Shown piece by piece: positions 1 through 9,378 of a stretch of 64,000 nt of DNA. This stretch comes from Hymenobacter crusticola (lineage in GTDB: Bacteria > Bacteroidota > Bacteroidia > Cytophagales > Hymenobacteraceae). Position numbers and translations under genes: made by a program. The stretch is taken from positions 300,612-364,611 of the forward strand of contig NZ_MTSE01000007.1 of assembly GCF_002154225.1 (NCBI RefSeq), given 5' to 3'. Every line of letters starts with the position of its first letter. The stretch's first letter is position 1. Below the pieces are notes generated by a model. It was given only the letters and a program-made list of their open reading frames with translations. It was not told where the DNA came from and did not search any database.

Positions 1-995
1 GCCTTGTCTAAGCGCAAACCTTCTACGGACACTGGCTCCGCAGGACCTTGAGCCACGCGCAAGATGATGTCACCAGCTTTCAACTCACCTTGGCGGTAAG
101 AAGCACTACCTGGAAGCAAGTCTGCTACCTTGATCTGGCCATCTTTCTCTTGTAAAGAGGCACCGATACCTTCGAAACGGCCCGTTAGTGCTTCGTCGAA
201 ATCATCTTTCTGACGGGGCGCGAAGTACTCCGTGTGCGGGTCGTAGGTATTAGCGATGGTATTGGCGTAAGAAGCTAGGCGCTCATTAGCATCTGTTTGA
301 GACATGTCATTGAACTGCTCATTCAGGTACTTCAGCACACGCTTGCGAGCTTCGGCTTCCATCTGGACCGGAGTGCGATCAGGTTCAGCTGTCGCGACGA
401 TGTTGTTGGCAGTAGAAGCAGTAGCATTGCTTTTCTCCTTGCGCTTAGCCTGCTCATCCATCATCTCAGAAACCCGAATCATCGTCTGAAACTTCAGGTA
501 CTTGCGCCATTCTTCGCGCTGAGCAGCCTTATCAGCTGGGAAAGTCGTTTTATCTGGCTCCGACTGATACGACTCGTCGGTGGTGAACTCAAACGGCTTG
601 GCGAGGATGTCGCGGTAGAGCGCCTGAATTTCCTTTGTGCGCTGGTCCATAAGCTGCGTCGTCATATCCAGGAACTCGTGGGTACCACGATGTACTTGGT
701 CATCGATATCAGCTTGGTAGCGGCGAAGTTGCGTAACATCGCTGGCCAGCAAAAACTTTTTATTTACGTCGACGCGCTTAAGGTACAAGTCGAACACACG
801 CTTCGAGAAGTTATCGTCAATGCGCTCAGGTTGATAATGCGCGGCGCTTAGCCCCTGCAACATCGCCTTGATAAGGACCTCATCTTTCTGAGGTATGCTG
901 GTATCATTGCGCCGGTACAGCTTGTAGGAAGCTAGCACAAAAACGGCCAGCACCAACGAAGCATACAGCCCTACTTTCAGTCGGGGGAAAGTCAT
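1..995 (-). CDS. C-terminal processing (tail-specific) peptidase, N-terminal part
   Basis: The gene starts at 995 and runs off the left edge, so about 331 N-terminal residues are visible. A single hydrophobic segment at residues 6-22 should anchor it in the inner membrane facing the periplasm. A long helical domain follows, then a sequence around residue 272 (FEGIGASLQE) and a PDZ domain with GSASYRQGELKAGDIILRV. This order is typical of Prc/Tsp S41 proteases, which degrade periplasmic proteins from the C-terminus. The Ser-Lys catalytic part is outside the window. The family call is firm; the exact subfamily is inferred. Confidence 0.88.
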   Translation of the reverse strand, partial: MTFPRLKVGLYASLVLAVFVLASYKLYRRNDTSIPQKDEVLIKAMLQGLSAAHYQPERIDDNFSKRVFDLYLKRVDVNKKFLLASDVTQLRRYQADIDDQVHRGTHEFLDMTTQLMDQRTKEIQALYRDILAKPFEFTTDESYQSEPDKTTFPADKAAQREEWRKYLKFQTMIRVSEMMDEQAKRKEKSNATASTANNIVATAEPDRTPVQMEAEARKRVLKYLNEQFNDMSQTDANERLASYANTIANTYDPHTEYFAPRQKDDFDEALTGRFEGIGASLQEKDGQIKVADLLPGSASYRQGELKAGDIILRVAQGPAEPVSVEGLRLDK

Positions 996-1022
996 GGAAT
1001 GCTCTGTAAATTGGAGGAAAAT

Positions 1023-1030
1023 CAAATATA
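1023..1030 (-). promoter_or_regulatory. -7 promoter element (TATATTTG) of the protease gene
   Basis: On the minus strand TATATTTG matches the Bacteroidota -7 consensus TAnnTTTG and lies 28 nt before the ATG at 995. I see no clear TTG at the usual -33 spacing, so this rests on one element. Confidence 0.45.
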
Positions 1031-1283
1031 CGTAAAAGTCGATCCTGGTGCTATAGACGAAAGCAGCCTGTTTCGACTTTAAAACGTGCGCAGTAGGTAA
1101 ATAAGTGCCCTGCTAACAAATCTGGTCGCGGAGGTGTTTACGGCGATTGTTTTGACACCAGCAGTGCTAGGGAGCTACTCCCTTTAACGTGTAAAAGGTA
1201 AAAGGATATAGCACATAATCCCAAAATAATAGATGAAGGCTGAGCGATTGATGAAATAGAGGTAAGATTAATCGCCGAAATAC

Positions 1284-1320
1284 ACAAAAGGCCTCCCTTG
1301 TAGCAAGAGAGGCCTTTTGT
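1284..1320 (-). terminator. Hairpin terminator after the Gly-rich stress-type gene
   Basis: A perfect 12-bp stem (ACAAAAGGCCTC / GAGGCCTTTTGT) sits 41 nt past the stop of the gene ending at 1361. The A/T-rich stem ends give a T run in either direction. Between 996 and 1283 nothing else is recognisable except the -7 element. Confidence 0.75.
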
Positions 1321-1360
1321 AATGTACGATACTACCTAAAAGAAGGGTAGTAGCAGAAAA

Positions 1361-2221
1361 CTAGTAGCTGCGTACTTTATCAGCGCTGCTGTTGGTAAAC
1401 TCGTCGTGGAGGTATTGTGCGTCTTCTGGGTTGCGGTGTTTCACGCCCATTACGATACCGCCGTTTTTGACGTCGCTTTCGTATTCAGCAGCATGCTCTT
1501 CTGGAATGCCCGAGCCTACTAGAGCGCCTACCAGGCCACCTGTCAGACCACCTGCACCAGCACCAGCTAGCGCTGCGGCAATTGGGCCAGCAATTACCAA
1601 ACCTAGGCCTGGTAGCGCTACCGATGTACCAATGGCAGCAATAGCACCAATGATAGCACCAGCCGTACCACCGATTGCTGAACCTACGCCAGCACCTTCC
1701 ATCGCTTTGTCGCCGAGGTCAGTTTCTGGGGTATCTTCACCAAAGTGCGTCTTACGTGTGTCGTCCGACATCAATACGTTGACGTCGTCTTTCGTGTAGC
1801 CACGTGAGGCCAAAGAGTTATAAGCACGCTCAGCGCTCGAACGATCTTTGAACGTACCGTACGTGGTCGTACCATATGTCTTGTCGTTGCCTGTTACGGC
1901 ACGTGCTGCGTCACCAGCGGTGTTCTGTACTGCGTCGATACCGCGGCCAACTACTGCACCAGCTGTTCCAGCAATTTCACCGCCTTTTTGCGTGGCGCTG
2001 TAGTCATGGTGCGAATTAGCGTCTCCGCCAGTGGTACCGAATGAAGAATCGCCAGATACGCTGCTGTCACCAGTGCTTGAGTTGCCTAGGTTGCCGCTCG
2101 ACGTGGTGTTAGAAGTAGAAGGATTGCTAGCGCTGTAGCCAGTGCCTGAAGCACCAGTGCCATAGTTTGCGCCAGAGCCAGTACCTGCGTTTTCCGGGTT
2201 GATTGAATCGTTAGTTTGCAT
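1361..2221 (-). CDS. General-stress-type protein with low-complexity N-terminus and Gly-rich hydrophobic segment
   Basis: 286 residues in three parts. Residues 1-85 are a Ser/Thr/Gly/Asn-rich disordered tail. Residues 117-160 (TYGTFKDRSSAERAYNSLASR, then DDVNVLMSDD) resemble the YflT/general stress protein 17M domain. Residues 177-237 are a Gly/Ala hydrophobic stretch like a glycine zipper, followed by an acidic end. Such proteins are often induced by osmotic or heat stress, but nothing here shows regulation. It may associate with membranes. It is monocistronic with its own terminator. The function is not established. Confidence 0.7.
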   Translation of the reverse strand: MQTNDSINPENAGTGSGANYGTGASGTGYSASNPSTSNTTSSGNLGNSSTGDSSVSGDSSFGTTGGDANSHHDYSATQKGGEIAGTAGAVVGRGIDAVQNTAGDAARAVTGNDKTYGTTTYGTFKDRSSAERAYNSLASRGYTKDDVNVLMSDDTRKTHFGEDTPETDLGDKAMEGAGVGSAIGGTAGAIIGAIAAIGTSVALPGLGLVIAGPIAAALAGAGAGGLTGGLVGALVGSGIPEEHAAEYESDVKNGGIVMGVKHRNPEDAQYLHDEFTNSSADKVRSY

Positions 2222-2370
2222 GGGTGGAGAAAGTTAAAAGTTGATTGGGAGAGAGTTAGCATCCTAATGTTCCTCAAAAGCGATGAAGAACTGGACTTGT
2301 GTAGCTTAACGGGTACCTCTCCGCGGGGGTTACAGAAAATATTATTTACTTTCTCCTAAATCCCTGCTGG

Positions 2371-2760
2371 CTAACTATATAACTTATCGGTATGCCCGAA
2401 TTTTTCGTAATTGACATCGTTCTGCCAAAAAGCTCGGCAGGTTGTGCGCAGCTCTTTCAGAAAGCTAGGGTCATGCTTGAGCGTGCGCCACTCTCCAAGA
2501 CCTAGCCGCTCGCACAGTTTGTAGAAATTGTCGCCTTGTCCCTTCGAGCCTTCTACTTTTACCAAACAGCTCAGCAAAGGACGGCCGGCATGATACTCGG
2601 CTTCCGACAACTCCGCCAGTAGTTCGTTGAGGCGGGCTTTCTCGTGTGATATATCAAGGTTGAAACCAAGCTCTGCTTCTTGCACCAGATTTAGGTAGCT
2701 AGTAGTGCCTACTTGATGACGGGAAAAGCGAATGAGATGGTTGCGAAGGCGACTGATCAT
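2371..2760 (-). CDS. Hypothetical small soluble protein
   Basis: 129 residues from the ATG at 2760; a TTG two codons upstream is the alternative start. I do not recognise a family. The protein is charged and mostly helical in appearance, with no signal peptide or membrane segment. It has three Cys residues (in SCLVK, KLCERLG and TTCRAFW) not arranged as an obvious metal site. It lies between the stress-type gene and the proline dehydrogenase, with its stop about 150 nt from the former. Codon use matches its neighbours, which supports a real gene. Confidence 0.6.
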   Translation of the reverse strand: MISRLRNHLIRFSRHQVGTTSYLNLVQEAELGFNLDISHEKARLNELLAELSEAEYHAGRPLLSCLVKVEGSKGQGDNFYKLCERLGLGEWRTLKHDPSFLKELRTTCRAFWQNDVNYEKFGHTDKLYS

Positions 2761-2870
2761 GCGCAAAAGGTGGGTTTATGTAGGGAAATAGGACCTAAAA
2801 CACTGGTCAAGATAGAAATCCTGCGCAGTAACCCTGTCATGCACCAAAACTATGCCGCCGAGCTTTCGCT

Positions 2871-4061
2871 TTATTTGGCCAGCTTACGCCGCGCCATCTC
2901 CTTCTGAATCAGTAGAAACTCACGGCTGCTCTGGCCTGCAATGGCTGTATTTTCGTTGGCGCGCCGCAACAGATAGGGCATTACTGCTTCCACTGGGCCA
3001 TAGGGTACATACTTGGCTGTGTTATAACCGGCGTCAGCCAAATTATAGCTCAAGTTATCGCTCATGCCATAAAGCTGGGCAAACCAAATGCGTTGGTCAC
3101 CAGGGCGCAGGTTATGTTCTTGCATCAGCTCAGTGAGGAGCAGGGAGCTAGCCTCATTGTGCGTGCCAGCACAGATGCTGATGCGCTCAACATGTTCTAC
3201 GCAGTAACGCAAAGCTTCGTCGTACAGCTCGTCGGTGGCTGACTTCGTTGGGTTGATCGGGTTCTGATAGCCACGCTGCGTAGCTACTCGGCCTTCCTTT
3301 TCCATATAAGCGCCGCGCACCAGCTTGCCGCCTAGGTAGTAGCCTTCGCGCTCGGCTACTTCGGCGGCGGCTTTGATTGCATCAAGGCGGTCGTGGCGGT
3401 AGAGCTGGTAGGTGTTCCAGACGATAGCCGACTCGCGGTTGTAGCGTGCCATCATCTCGTACGTCAAGTCGTCGATGGTTTGTTGGAACCAACTTTCCTC
3501 GGCATCCACAAATACCCGTACGCCGTACTGATGTGCCCGTGCGCAGATGGCATTTACGCGGTTCTTGGAGCGTTCGAAGCTAGCTTGTTCGGTTTGGGAA
3601 AGCGGTTTGCCTGCTTGCACTTTTTCCAAGATGCTGCTTTCGGCTACACCTGTTACTTTAAAAACCGAAAAAGGAATGTGCGTGGAGCGATGCGCCATGT
3701 CGATGGTGCCCAGAATCTCTTGGCAAGTAGCATCGAAGCTTTTATCGTTGCCTTCCCCTTCTACGGAGTAGTCGAGGATGGTGCCGATGTGGTAGCGACC
3801 GAGCTCTTCAATTACGGGCAGACATTCCCGAATTGTTTCGCCCCCGCAAAACTGCCGAAAGATGGTTTGCTTGATGGCAAACTTGACGGGAAGATTCCAC
3901 TTCAGTGCAAAGTTCATCAGGCCACTTCCGGTCTTGACGAGGGAGTTACTATTCATGGCCGCAAATAGCGCGTACATGCGGCGTAGCTCGCCGTCTGATT
4001 TGCCCGCGAAGGCAATGGCAGTGTTATCGAAGGAAATAGCAGGAGCCTGGGTTGCGGGCAT
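2871..4061 (-). CDS. Proline dehydrogenase
   Basis: A 396-residue monofunctional FAD enzyme that oxidises proline to pyrroline-5-carboxylate, the first step of proline breakdown. It has the PRODH barrel motifs: VFVDAEESW at 183-191, KLVRGAYMEKE at 246-256, AGTHNE at 298-303, FAQLYGM at 327-333, and KYVPYGPV followed by YLLRRANEN near 363-371, whose paired arginines bind the substrate carboxylate. No P5C dehydrogenase is fused or adjacent. The length fits the short bacterial PRODH class. The start is the first ATG. Confidence 0.93.
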   Translation of the reverse strand: MPATQAPAISFDNTAIAFAGKSDGELRRMYALFAAMNSNSLVKTGSGLMNFALKWNLPVKFAIKQTIFRQFCGGETIRECLPVIEELGRYHIGTILDYSVEGEGNDKSFDATCQEILGTIDMAHRSTHIPFSVFKVTGVAESSILEKVQAGKPLSQTEQASFERSKNRVNAICARAHQYGVRVFVDAEESWFQQTIDDLTYEMMARYNRESAIVWNTYQLYRHDRLDAIKAAAEVAEREGYYLGGKLVRGAYMEKEGRVATQRGYQNPINPTKSATDELYDEALRYCVEHVERISICAGTHNEASSLLLTELMQEHNLRPGDQRIWFAQLYGMSDNLSYNLADAGYNTAKYVPYGPVEAVMPYLLRRANENTAIAGQSSREFLLIQKEMARRKLAK

Positions 4062-4243
4062 ACTAAAAGGAGCTTAAGAGAACGTACGGCGACGCGAAGA
4101 TAGCCAGCCAGCGGCAGTTTGGGTGCTAGGTCTGGTACACTTACTGAGCCGGCGGATACTATTCCCTAACCGCTTTCTTATACGTAAAATTCCGCCTAAC
4201 GGCTGCTCCTGGAAGCTAGTACTTGAGTCTCAGCCCCTACGCG

Positions 4244-4666
4244 CTACTGCCGACGGTAACGGTAGACGAAACCGTCTGCGATGTTATCCTTTAGCGTAAG
4301 CTGATCGTTATTCAGCTCAATGTACTGCGGCGTGTAGCGCACGCCCTGGGCAATGTAAAAGATGAGCTTCGCCGAAGGACTATCGCCGGGCTCGGTGCTG
4401 CGTCGCACCGAGTACTGCCGCGTGTCCACCACTTTGCTCTTGCTGTAAACGTTCATGGTACTATCCGCCATAAATTCCAACTCGGAAGTGCCCGTTGCAA
4501 CGTCTGTAGTGGTGCCGGCAATGCCTCCACTTGTTTGGTATAAGTCCCACCGGCCGACAAGCCCGGTGCTCTTCGGGGCCACAGTGTCTTTGTCTTTCTT
4601 ACAACCCGCCGTAACAACGGCAAATAAGAGAAAGAAAGCGTAAAGAAGGGATGAGTACTGTTTCAT
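4244..4666 (-). CDS. Small lipoprotein, lipocalin-like
   Basis: 140 residues. The N-terminus is a lipoprotein signal (hydrophobic core at 7-20, lipobox VTAGC, Cys21) followed by a Lys/Asp stretch. The mature part begins LVGRWDLYQTSGG and ends in short beta-like segments (YIELNNDQLTLKDN), like the lipocalin-like lipoproteins common in Bacteroidota. No catalytic residues are evident and the ligand is unknown. It stands alone between proline dehydrogenase and the divergent aroB. Confidence 0.65.
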   Translation of the reverse strand: MKQYSSLLYAFFLLFAVVTAGCKKDKDTVAPKSTGLVGRWDLYQTSGGIAGTTTDVATGTSELEFMADSTMNVYSKSKVVDTRQYSVRRSTEPGDSPSAKLIFYIAQGVRYTPQYIELNNDQLTLKDNIADGFVYRYRRQ

Positions 4667-4940
4667 AGTAAAAGACTGACAAGCTAGAGACAGGCGTGTT
4701 TTTGCTGAACGTGAAAATAGAGGTACGTCAGCGGCTTATAGGGATGACTGAGAACCGACGCGTAAGGTTGCAGGTGCCTATTAAGTTGCTACCTAGGTCT
4801 GGTTCAAGGGTATAAGAACAACCCCGGGCTGCGAAAAAGAGTTTGCAAGCTACACCGAGCTAGGTTGGCAATTGGTAGGGGCTTGGTAGGAAGAACTTCA
4901 ATCCGTGCTGTAGAAATAAGCTGCTTTAAGCGGAACCCGT
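4667..4940. other. Intergenic region, nothing recognised
   Basis: This is the divergent gap between the lipoprotein gene and aroB. I see no open frame with coding character, no RNA gene and no strong hairpin. Only the -7-like element at its right edge is notable. Confidence 0.5.
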
Positions 4941-4948
4941 TACTTTTG
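4941..4948 (+). promoter_or_regulatory. -7 promoter element (TACTTTTG) for aroB-aroA
   Basis: TACTTTTG matches TAnnTTTG and lies about 50 nt before the aroB start. No TTG is present at the -33 spacing. The same octamer precedes mltG and the first tRNA-Ser in this window. Confidence 0.45.
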
Positions 4949-4997
4949 CCTCGCATCCGGCTCCGGATGACGTTCTGTTTCGCAAAAGCACTTTCTA

Positions 4998-6038
4998 TTG
5001 AACGCTCCGCTTTCTTTCGGTTCCGACGCGCTGCCTACCTTGGCAGCATTACTTCGCCAGCCCGCCGTAAGCCGTGTGTTGGTGTTAACCGATTCCAATA
5101 CTGCCCGGCTCTGTTATCCGCTGCTCCAGCCGCACCTGCCCGACGATCATAAGTTGATTGAAATTCCGGCTGGCGAAGAGCACAAGACGCTCTCGACCTG
5201 CGAAAACGTGTGGAATTGCCTCACAGAGTACCGCACTGACCGCTTTGGGGTGCTAGTAAACCTAGGGGGCGGCGTAGTGACGGACCTAGGGGGCCTGTGC
5301 GCGGCGCTGTACAAGCGTGGTATCCGGTGCATGCAGGTGCCCACTACGCTGCTGGCCCAGGTTGATGCCAGCGTGGGCGGCAAAACGGGCGTCGACTTCC
5401 AAAACTTCAAAAACCAACTTGGCGTATTTCAGGAGCCGGCCGGTGTGTTCATCGACCCCGTATTTCTGCAAACGCTCGACCCACGCCAACTCAAATCGGG
5501 TTACGCCGAAATTGTGAAGCACTGGCTTATTGCTGATGCCGCGGCCTTTGAGGAGCAGCGTCGTCAGGGCATGTTTGTGGAAGACTGGACGCCCATCATT
5601 CGTGAGTCGGTGGCTACCAAGCAGCGCATCGTGGAGGCTGACCCGCTGGAGAGCGGCCTGCGTAAGATTCTGAACTTCGGCCACACGGTGGGGCACGCGC
5701 TGGAAAGCTTCCTACTGGGGCAGCCTGGCCGAGAGGTGCTGCACGGCGAAGCTATTGCTGCGGGTATAGTGTGTGAGAGCTGGCTAGCGGTGCAAAAAGG
5801 CTTACTCAGCCCCGAAGAGCTGGATAAAATCGAAACGTTTATCTTCTCAGTTTACGAGAAAATTCATTTTGTAACGTTCGAAACCGACGCCATTGCCGAG
5901 CTCGCTTTGCAAGACAAGAAGAACGTTGGGGCTACCATCAACTGTACATTGCTGCAAGGCATTGGCCACGCCGTATACGATCAACCTGTGACCTTGGCCG
6001 AACTGGCCGAGTCGCTCCGTTACTACCATCGCCTGTGA
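4998..6038 (+). CDS. aroB: 3-dehydroquinate synthase
   Basis: 346 residues; converts DAHP to 3-dehydroquinate in the shikimate pathway, using NAD and a divalent metal in the cytoplasm. Motifs: GEEHK at 59-63, GGGVVTDLGG at 90-99, VPTTLLAQVDASVGGKTGVD at 114-133, the metal-ligand region SGYAEIVKH at 167-175, NFGHTVGHALE at 226-236 and HGE at 249-251. No in-frame ATG fits upstream, so a TTG start at 4998 is chosen; it gives the usual family length. The stop overlaps the aroA start. Confidence 0.94.
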   Translation: MNAPLSFGSDALPTLAALLRQPAVSRVLVLTDSNTARLCYPLLQPHLPDDHKLIEIPAGEEHKTLSTCENVWNCLTEYRTDRFGVLVNLGGGVVTDLGGLCAALYKRGIRCMQVPTTLLAQVDASVGGKTGVDFQNFKNQLGVFQEPAGVFIDPVFLQTLDPRQLKSGYAEIVKHWLIADAAAFEEQRRQGMFVEDWTPIIRESVATKQRIVEADPLESGLRKILNFGHTVGHALESFLLGQPGREVLHGEAIAAGIVCESWLAVQKGLLSPEELDKIETFIFSVYEKIHFVTFETDAIAELALQDKKNVGATINCTLLQGIGHAVYDQPVTLAELAESLRYYHRL

Positions 6039-7276
6039 ATTCGATCTCTCTGACGCTCCGCTGGTCTGGCGGCCCGCTTAGCGGCACGGCCCAGCTGCCT
6101 GCCTCCAAAAGTGAAAGCAACCGCGCCCTCATCATTCAGGCGCTAGCTGGCAGCGGCCACCTCGACAACTTGTCTGACGCCAATGACACGCAGCTTATGC
6201 AGCGCCTATTGGCCGATGGTGCCGCCGAAACCCTCGATGCGGAAGACGCTGGCACTGTCATGCGCTTCCTGACGGCCTACCTCGCCGTGACGAACCGCCA
6301 CGCCTTGCTAACCGGTACTGCCCGCATGAAGGAGCGCCCCATTATGGTGTTAGTTGATGCATTGCGCGAGCTAGGTGCCCAGATCGAGTACGCCGAAACG
6401 GAAGGCTTCCCGCCCTTGCGCCTGCAAGGTTGGCAACCCGGACCTACCGCCGATGGCGAGCTAGCGGAACTGAGCGTCCGCGGCGACATCAGCAGCCAGT
6501 ACATTTCGGCGCTGCTCATGATCGGACCCATGCTGCCCAATGGCTTGCGCGTAAACCTGGTCGGCAAAGTTGGCTCGCGCCCTTACATTCGCATGACCCA
6601 GGCTTTGATGCAGCACTTTGGCGCCAATTTTCGCGACCTAGGTACCGTATTGGAAGTGCGCCCCGCCGCCTATCAAGCGGCCGATTACACAATTGAGTCT
6701 GACTGGTCAGCGGCAAGCTACTGGTACGCTATGGTGGCGCTTGGGCCCGCTGGGTCGGAAATTACGCTGCCCGGCCTGCGTCAGTACTCCTGGCAGGGCG
6801 ACCAAGCCATTGTGGGCATTATGGAAAAGCTAGGAGTAGCAACTGAATTTGTGGCCGATGGCGTCCGCCTCACACAAATACCGCCCGCCCCGGAGCTGAC
6901 CCACGACTTTACCGATTGCCCCGACTTAGCCCAAACGGTAGCCGTGGTAGCCGCTGCGCAAGGCACCAACTTAGTTATGACGGGCTTAGAAAGCCTACGC
7001 ATCAAAGAAACCGACCGCATTGCGGCGTTACAAACGGAACTAGCTAGCTTCGGGGCTTACTTGCTGGAAGAAGCCGACGAGCATTTCCGCGTCACGGCTG
7101 AGAGCTTTCGCGTCGATGGGCAAGAGGTATCCACCTACCATGACCACCGCATGGCCATGGCCTTTGCACCCCTGGCGCTACGTGGCCCCCTAACAATTCA
7201 GGACCCGAAAGTGGTGCGCAAATCGTATCCGCAGTTCTGGAGTGAATTGGAGAAAGCCGGTTTCCAGATTGGATAG
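6035..7276 (+). CDS. aroA: 3-phosphoshikimate 1-carboxyvinyltransferase (EPSP synthase)
   Basis: 413 residues; joins PEP to shikimate-3-phosphate. Motifs: LPASKSESNRALI near 21-33, DAEDAGTVMRF near 69-79, RGDISSQY at 149-156, DCPDLAQT at 294-301 with the catalytic Asp, LRIKETDR at 321-328, and DHRMAM at 370-375. The GTG start lies in a 4-nt overlap (GTGA) with the aroB stop, so the two are translationally coupled. Two non-adjacent shikimate steps sit in one operon; no other aro gene is in the window. Confidence 0.94.
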   Translation: MNSISLTLRWSGGPLSGTAQLPASKSESNRALIIQALAGSGHLDNLSDANDTQLMQRLLADGAAETLDAEDAGTVMRFLTAYLAVTNRHALLTGTARMKERPIMVLVDALRELGAQIEYAETEGFPPLRLQGWQPGPTADGELAELSVRGDISSQYISALLMIGPMLPNGLRVNLVGKVGSRPYIRMTQALMQHFGANFRDLGTVLEVRPAAYQAADYTIESDWSAASYWYAMVALGPAGSEITLPGLRQYSWQGDQAIVGIMEKLGVATEFVADGVRLTQIPPAPELTHDFTDCPDLAQTVAVVAAAQGTNLVMTGLESLRIKETDRIAALQTELASFGAYLLEEADEHFRVTAESFRVDGQEVSTYHDHRMAMAFAPLALRGPLTIQDPKVVRKSYPQFWSELEKAGFQIG

Positions 7277-7367
7277 TTACGGTTTGGCTTAGCGCTGCCA
7301 TTCCGGGCACGGGGCCGAGTTACCAACCTAGATAATTCAGATTCCTGCCTGTGCTCGGAATGGTAGT

Positions 7368-8168
7368 TTATAGCTGTAGCTCTCGGAAATACGCCTCGGA
7401 GTGCTGTAGTCTGCTGCCGTACCAGCTGAACAGCTCGCCATCGACAACCCGAATGGTGGCGTCTGGACAAATTTCGTCAAACTCCGCCACGTGTTTTTCC
7501 TTGAATGGATAGGGCTCTGAAGAGAGAAAAATAGCCTGCGGCGCAGCAGCAGCTAGCTGCTCGCGGGTGACTTCCGGATAGCGGCTTTGCTTCGCAAAAA
7601 CATTGATGAAGCCTGCACGGCGTAGCATATCATCGATAAATGTACCGTTTGCCGCCACCATGTACGGCTTGCGCCAAATGAAGTACGCCACCGAGACGGG
7701 CAAAGCCGTGGGAGCTAGGTTCGTAAAGGACCCAGAAATTACAGTGGCCAAAGCTTCCGCTTTCGCTTGGGTACCGGTGAGCATGCCCACCTGCCGAATC
7801 ATGCGTAGTGCCTCCTCAAGCGTGCTGATGTCGCTCAGCCAAACCGGGTATTTTTCCGCAAGTTGCTCAATGCCTTGCTGGTAATTTTCTTCCTTGTTGC
7901 CGAGGATTAGATCTGGCCGGAGCGCGGCAATTTTTTCGAAGTCAAAATTCTTCGTGCCACCAACGACCGTAGCTTGTTGCCGTGCTTGGCTAGGGTGAAT
8001 GCAAAACTTCGTTACGCCCACAACTCGCGCCGCCAACCCTAGGTCGAACAGCAGTTCCGTCTGGGAAGGTACCAGTGACACGATGCGCTGCGGTGGAAAC
8101 GGCACCACTACCCGCCGACCTAGCTGGTCGGTGAGCGTGAGTGGGAGGGAAGGGGTAGGAAGATTCAT
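7368..8168 (-). CDS. Helical-backbone metal receptor / BtuF-like binding protein without signal peptide
   Basis: 266 residues with the class III substrate-binding fold pattern: RIVSLVPSQTELLFDLGL near 29-46, DFEKIAALRPDLILGNKE near 75-92, and a second lobe starting with SVAYFIWRKPYMV. Relatives bind cobalamin or iron-chelates for ABC importers. No signal peptide or lipobox is seen, and no permease or ATPase gene is next to it, so transport is doubtful. Cytoplasmic members of this type are common in Bacteroidota and their role is uncertain. Confidence 0.75.
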   Translation of the reverse strand: MNLPTPSLPLTLTDQLGRRVVVPFPPQRIVSLVPSQTELLFDLGLAARVVGVTKFCIHPSQARQQATVVGGTKNFDFEKIAALRPDLILGNKEENYQQGIEQLAEKYPVWLSDISTLEEALRMIRQVGMLTGTQAKAEALATVISGSFTNLAPTALPVSVAYFIWRKPYMVAANGTFIDDMLRRAGFINVFAKQSRYPEVTREQLAAAAPQAIFLSSEPYPFKEKHVAEFDEICPDATIRVVDGELFSWYGSRLQHSEAYFRELQL

Positions 8169-8196
8169 GCGTAAGAACCTAGCTTGTAAATAGCGT

Positions 8197-8246
8197 AAGG
8201 GCCGGCGTAGGCTAGGTGATATTCATCCTAGCCTACGCCGGCCCTT
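8197..8246 (-). terminator. Strong 20-bp perfect hairpin between the M42 peptidase and the binding-protein gene
   Basis: The arms at 8197-8216 and 8227-8246 are exact reverse complements of 20 bp with a 10-nt loop. The hairpin lies 100 nt upstream of the binding-protein coding end on the + axis, and starts 22 nt past the peptidase stop in the minus direction, so it likely terminates the peptidase transcript. The T tract is weak (TTACGCTATTT). It could also stabilise RNA ends. Confidence 0.6.
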
Positions 8247-8268
8247 GCTCAAGTGGGCTAGTTAAACC

Positions 8269-9339
8269 TTAAGAAAAGTACCGGAAGTCGTGGCCATCTT
8301 CAATGCGGAACAGGGTTTCGTAGATGAGCTTAATCACGTTGTCTACGTCGTCTTGGTGCACCGTTTCCACAGTGGTGTGCATATACTTCAGCGGTAACGA
8401 GATAAGCGCCGAGGCAATACCCGCGCCGGCGTAGGCGAAGGCATCGGTATCAGTACCGGTAGCACGGGTGGCAGCGGCACGCTGGAAAGGCGTTTCGGTT
8501 TCTTCAGCCGTCTGGATGATAAGGTCACGCAGGTTATTCTGCACGGCGGGGCCGTAGGTGATTACCGGGCCTTTACCGCAAGCTAGGTCGCCGGCCGTCT
8601 TCTTCTCGTACATCGGCGACTGAGTGTCGTGGATAACGTCCGTGATGATGGCTACGTCTGGCTGAATGCGGTGCGCAATCATCTCAGCCCCGCGCAGACC
8701 AATTTCTTCCTGCACGGCATTCACGATGTAGAGGCCGAAGGGCAACTGCTTGCCTTCTTCCTTCAAGCGCCGGGCAACTTCCGCAATCATGAAACCGCCA
8801 ATGCGGTTATCGAGCGCCCGTCCTACATAGTACTTGTTGTTCATCACCGTAAACTCGTCCTCAAACGTGACTACGGAGCCTACATGCACGCCCATCTCTT
8901 CCACCTCCTGCTTCGACGAAGCGCCGCAGTCTAGGAAGATGGTTTCGATGTTCGGTGCTTTCTCTTGCTCGGGCTTGCGCACGTGAATGGCCGGCCAGCC
9001 AAATACCGCTTTCACCGTACCCTTCGCCGTGTGAATGTTCACCCGTTTGGAAGGAGCAATGAGGGCATCAGAGCCGCCGTTGCGGCGCAGGTAGATGTAG
9101 CCCTCCTTCGTGATATAGTTTACGAAATAGGCAATTTCGTCGGCGTGTGCCTCAATCACGACCTTATACTTTGCATCGGGGTTAATCACCCCAACGGCCG
9201 TACCATACGTGTCGACGAAGTACGTGTCTACGTAAGGCTTAAGGTAGTCAAGCCATAGTTTTTGCCCTTCTTTCTCGAAGCCTGTAGGCGAAGGGTTATT
9301 CAGGTATTTCTGAAGGAAGTCAAATGATTCTTGACGCAT
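8269..9339 (-). CDS. M42 family metallopeptidase (aminopeptidase)
   Basis: 356 residues, the normal size for M42 tetrahedral aminopeptidases, which trim short peptides in the cytoplasm with two metal ions. The metal-site signatures are all present: EAHADE with H65, RALDNR with D177, VQEEIG with the catalytic E211 and ligand E212, ITDVIHD with D234, and a distal His in KYMHTT near 317. No signal peptide is present. It may be cotranscribed with the small membrane protein 40 nt upstream. Confidence 0.92.
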   Translation of the reverse strand: MRQESFDFLQKYLNNPSPTGFEKEGQKLWLDYLKPYVDTYFVDTYGTAVGVINPDAKYKVVIEAHADEIAYFVNYITKEGYIYLRRNGGSDALIAPSKRVNIHTAKGTVKAVFGWPAIHVRKPEQEKAPNIETIFLDCGASSKQEVEEMGVHVGSVVTFEDEFTVMNNKYYVGRALDNRIGGFMIAEVARRLKEEGKQLPFGLYIVNAVQEEIGLRGAEMIAHRIQPDVAIITDVIHDTQSPMYEKKTAGDLACGKGPVITYGPAVQNNLRDLIIQTAEETETPFQRAAATRATGTDTDAFAYAGAGIASALISLPLKYMHTTVETVHQDDVDNVIKLIYETLFRIEDGHDFRYFS

Positions 9340-9378
9340 AAATAAAACAGGTAATACAGAGAATGAAAAGTGAGGTCA

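Noticed and set aside
304..851. Plus-strand frames opposite the protease gene
   Set aside because: They are antisense to a clear S41-type coding sequence and have no domain character.
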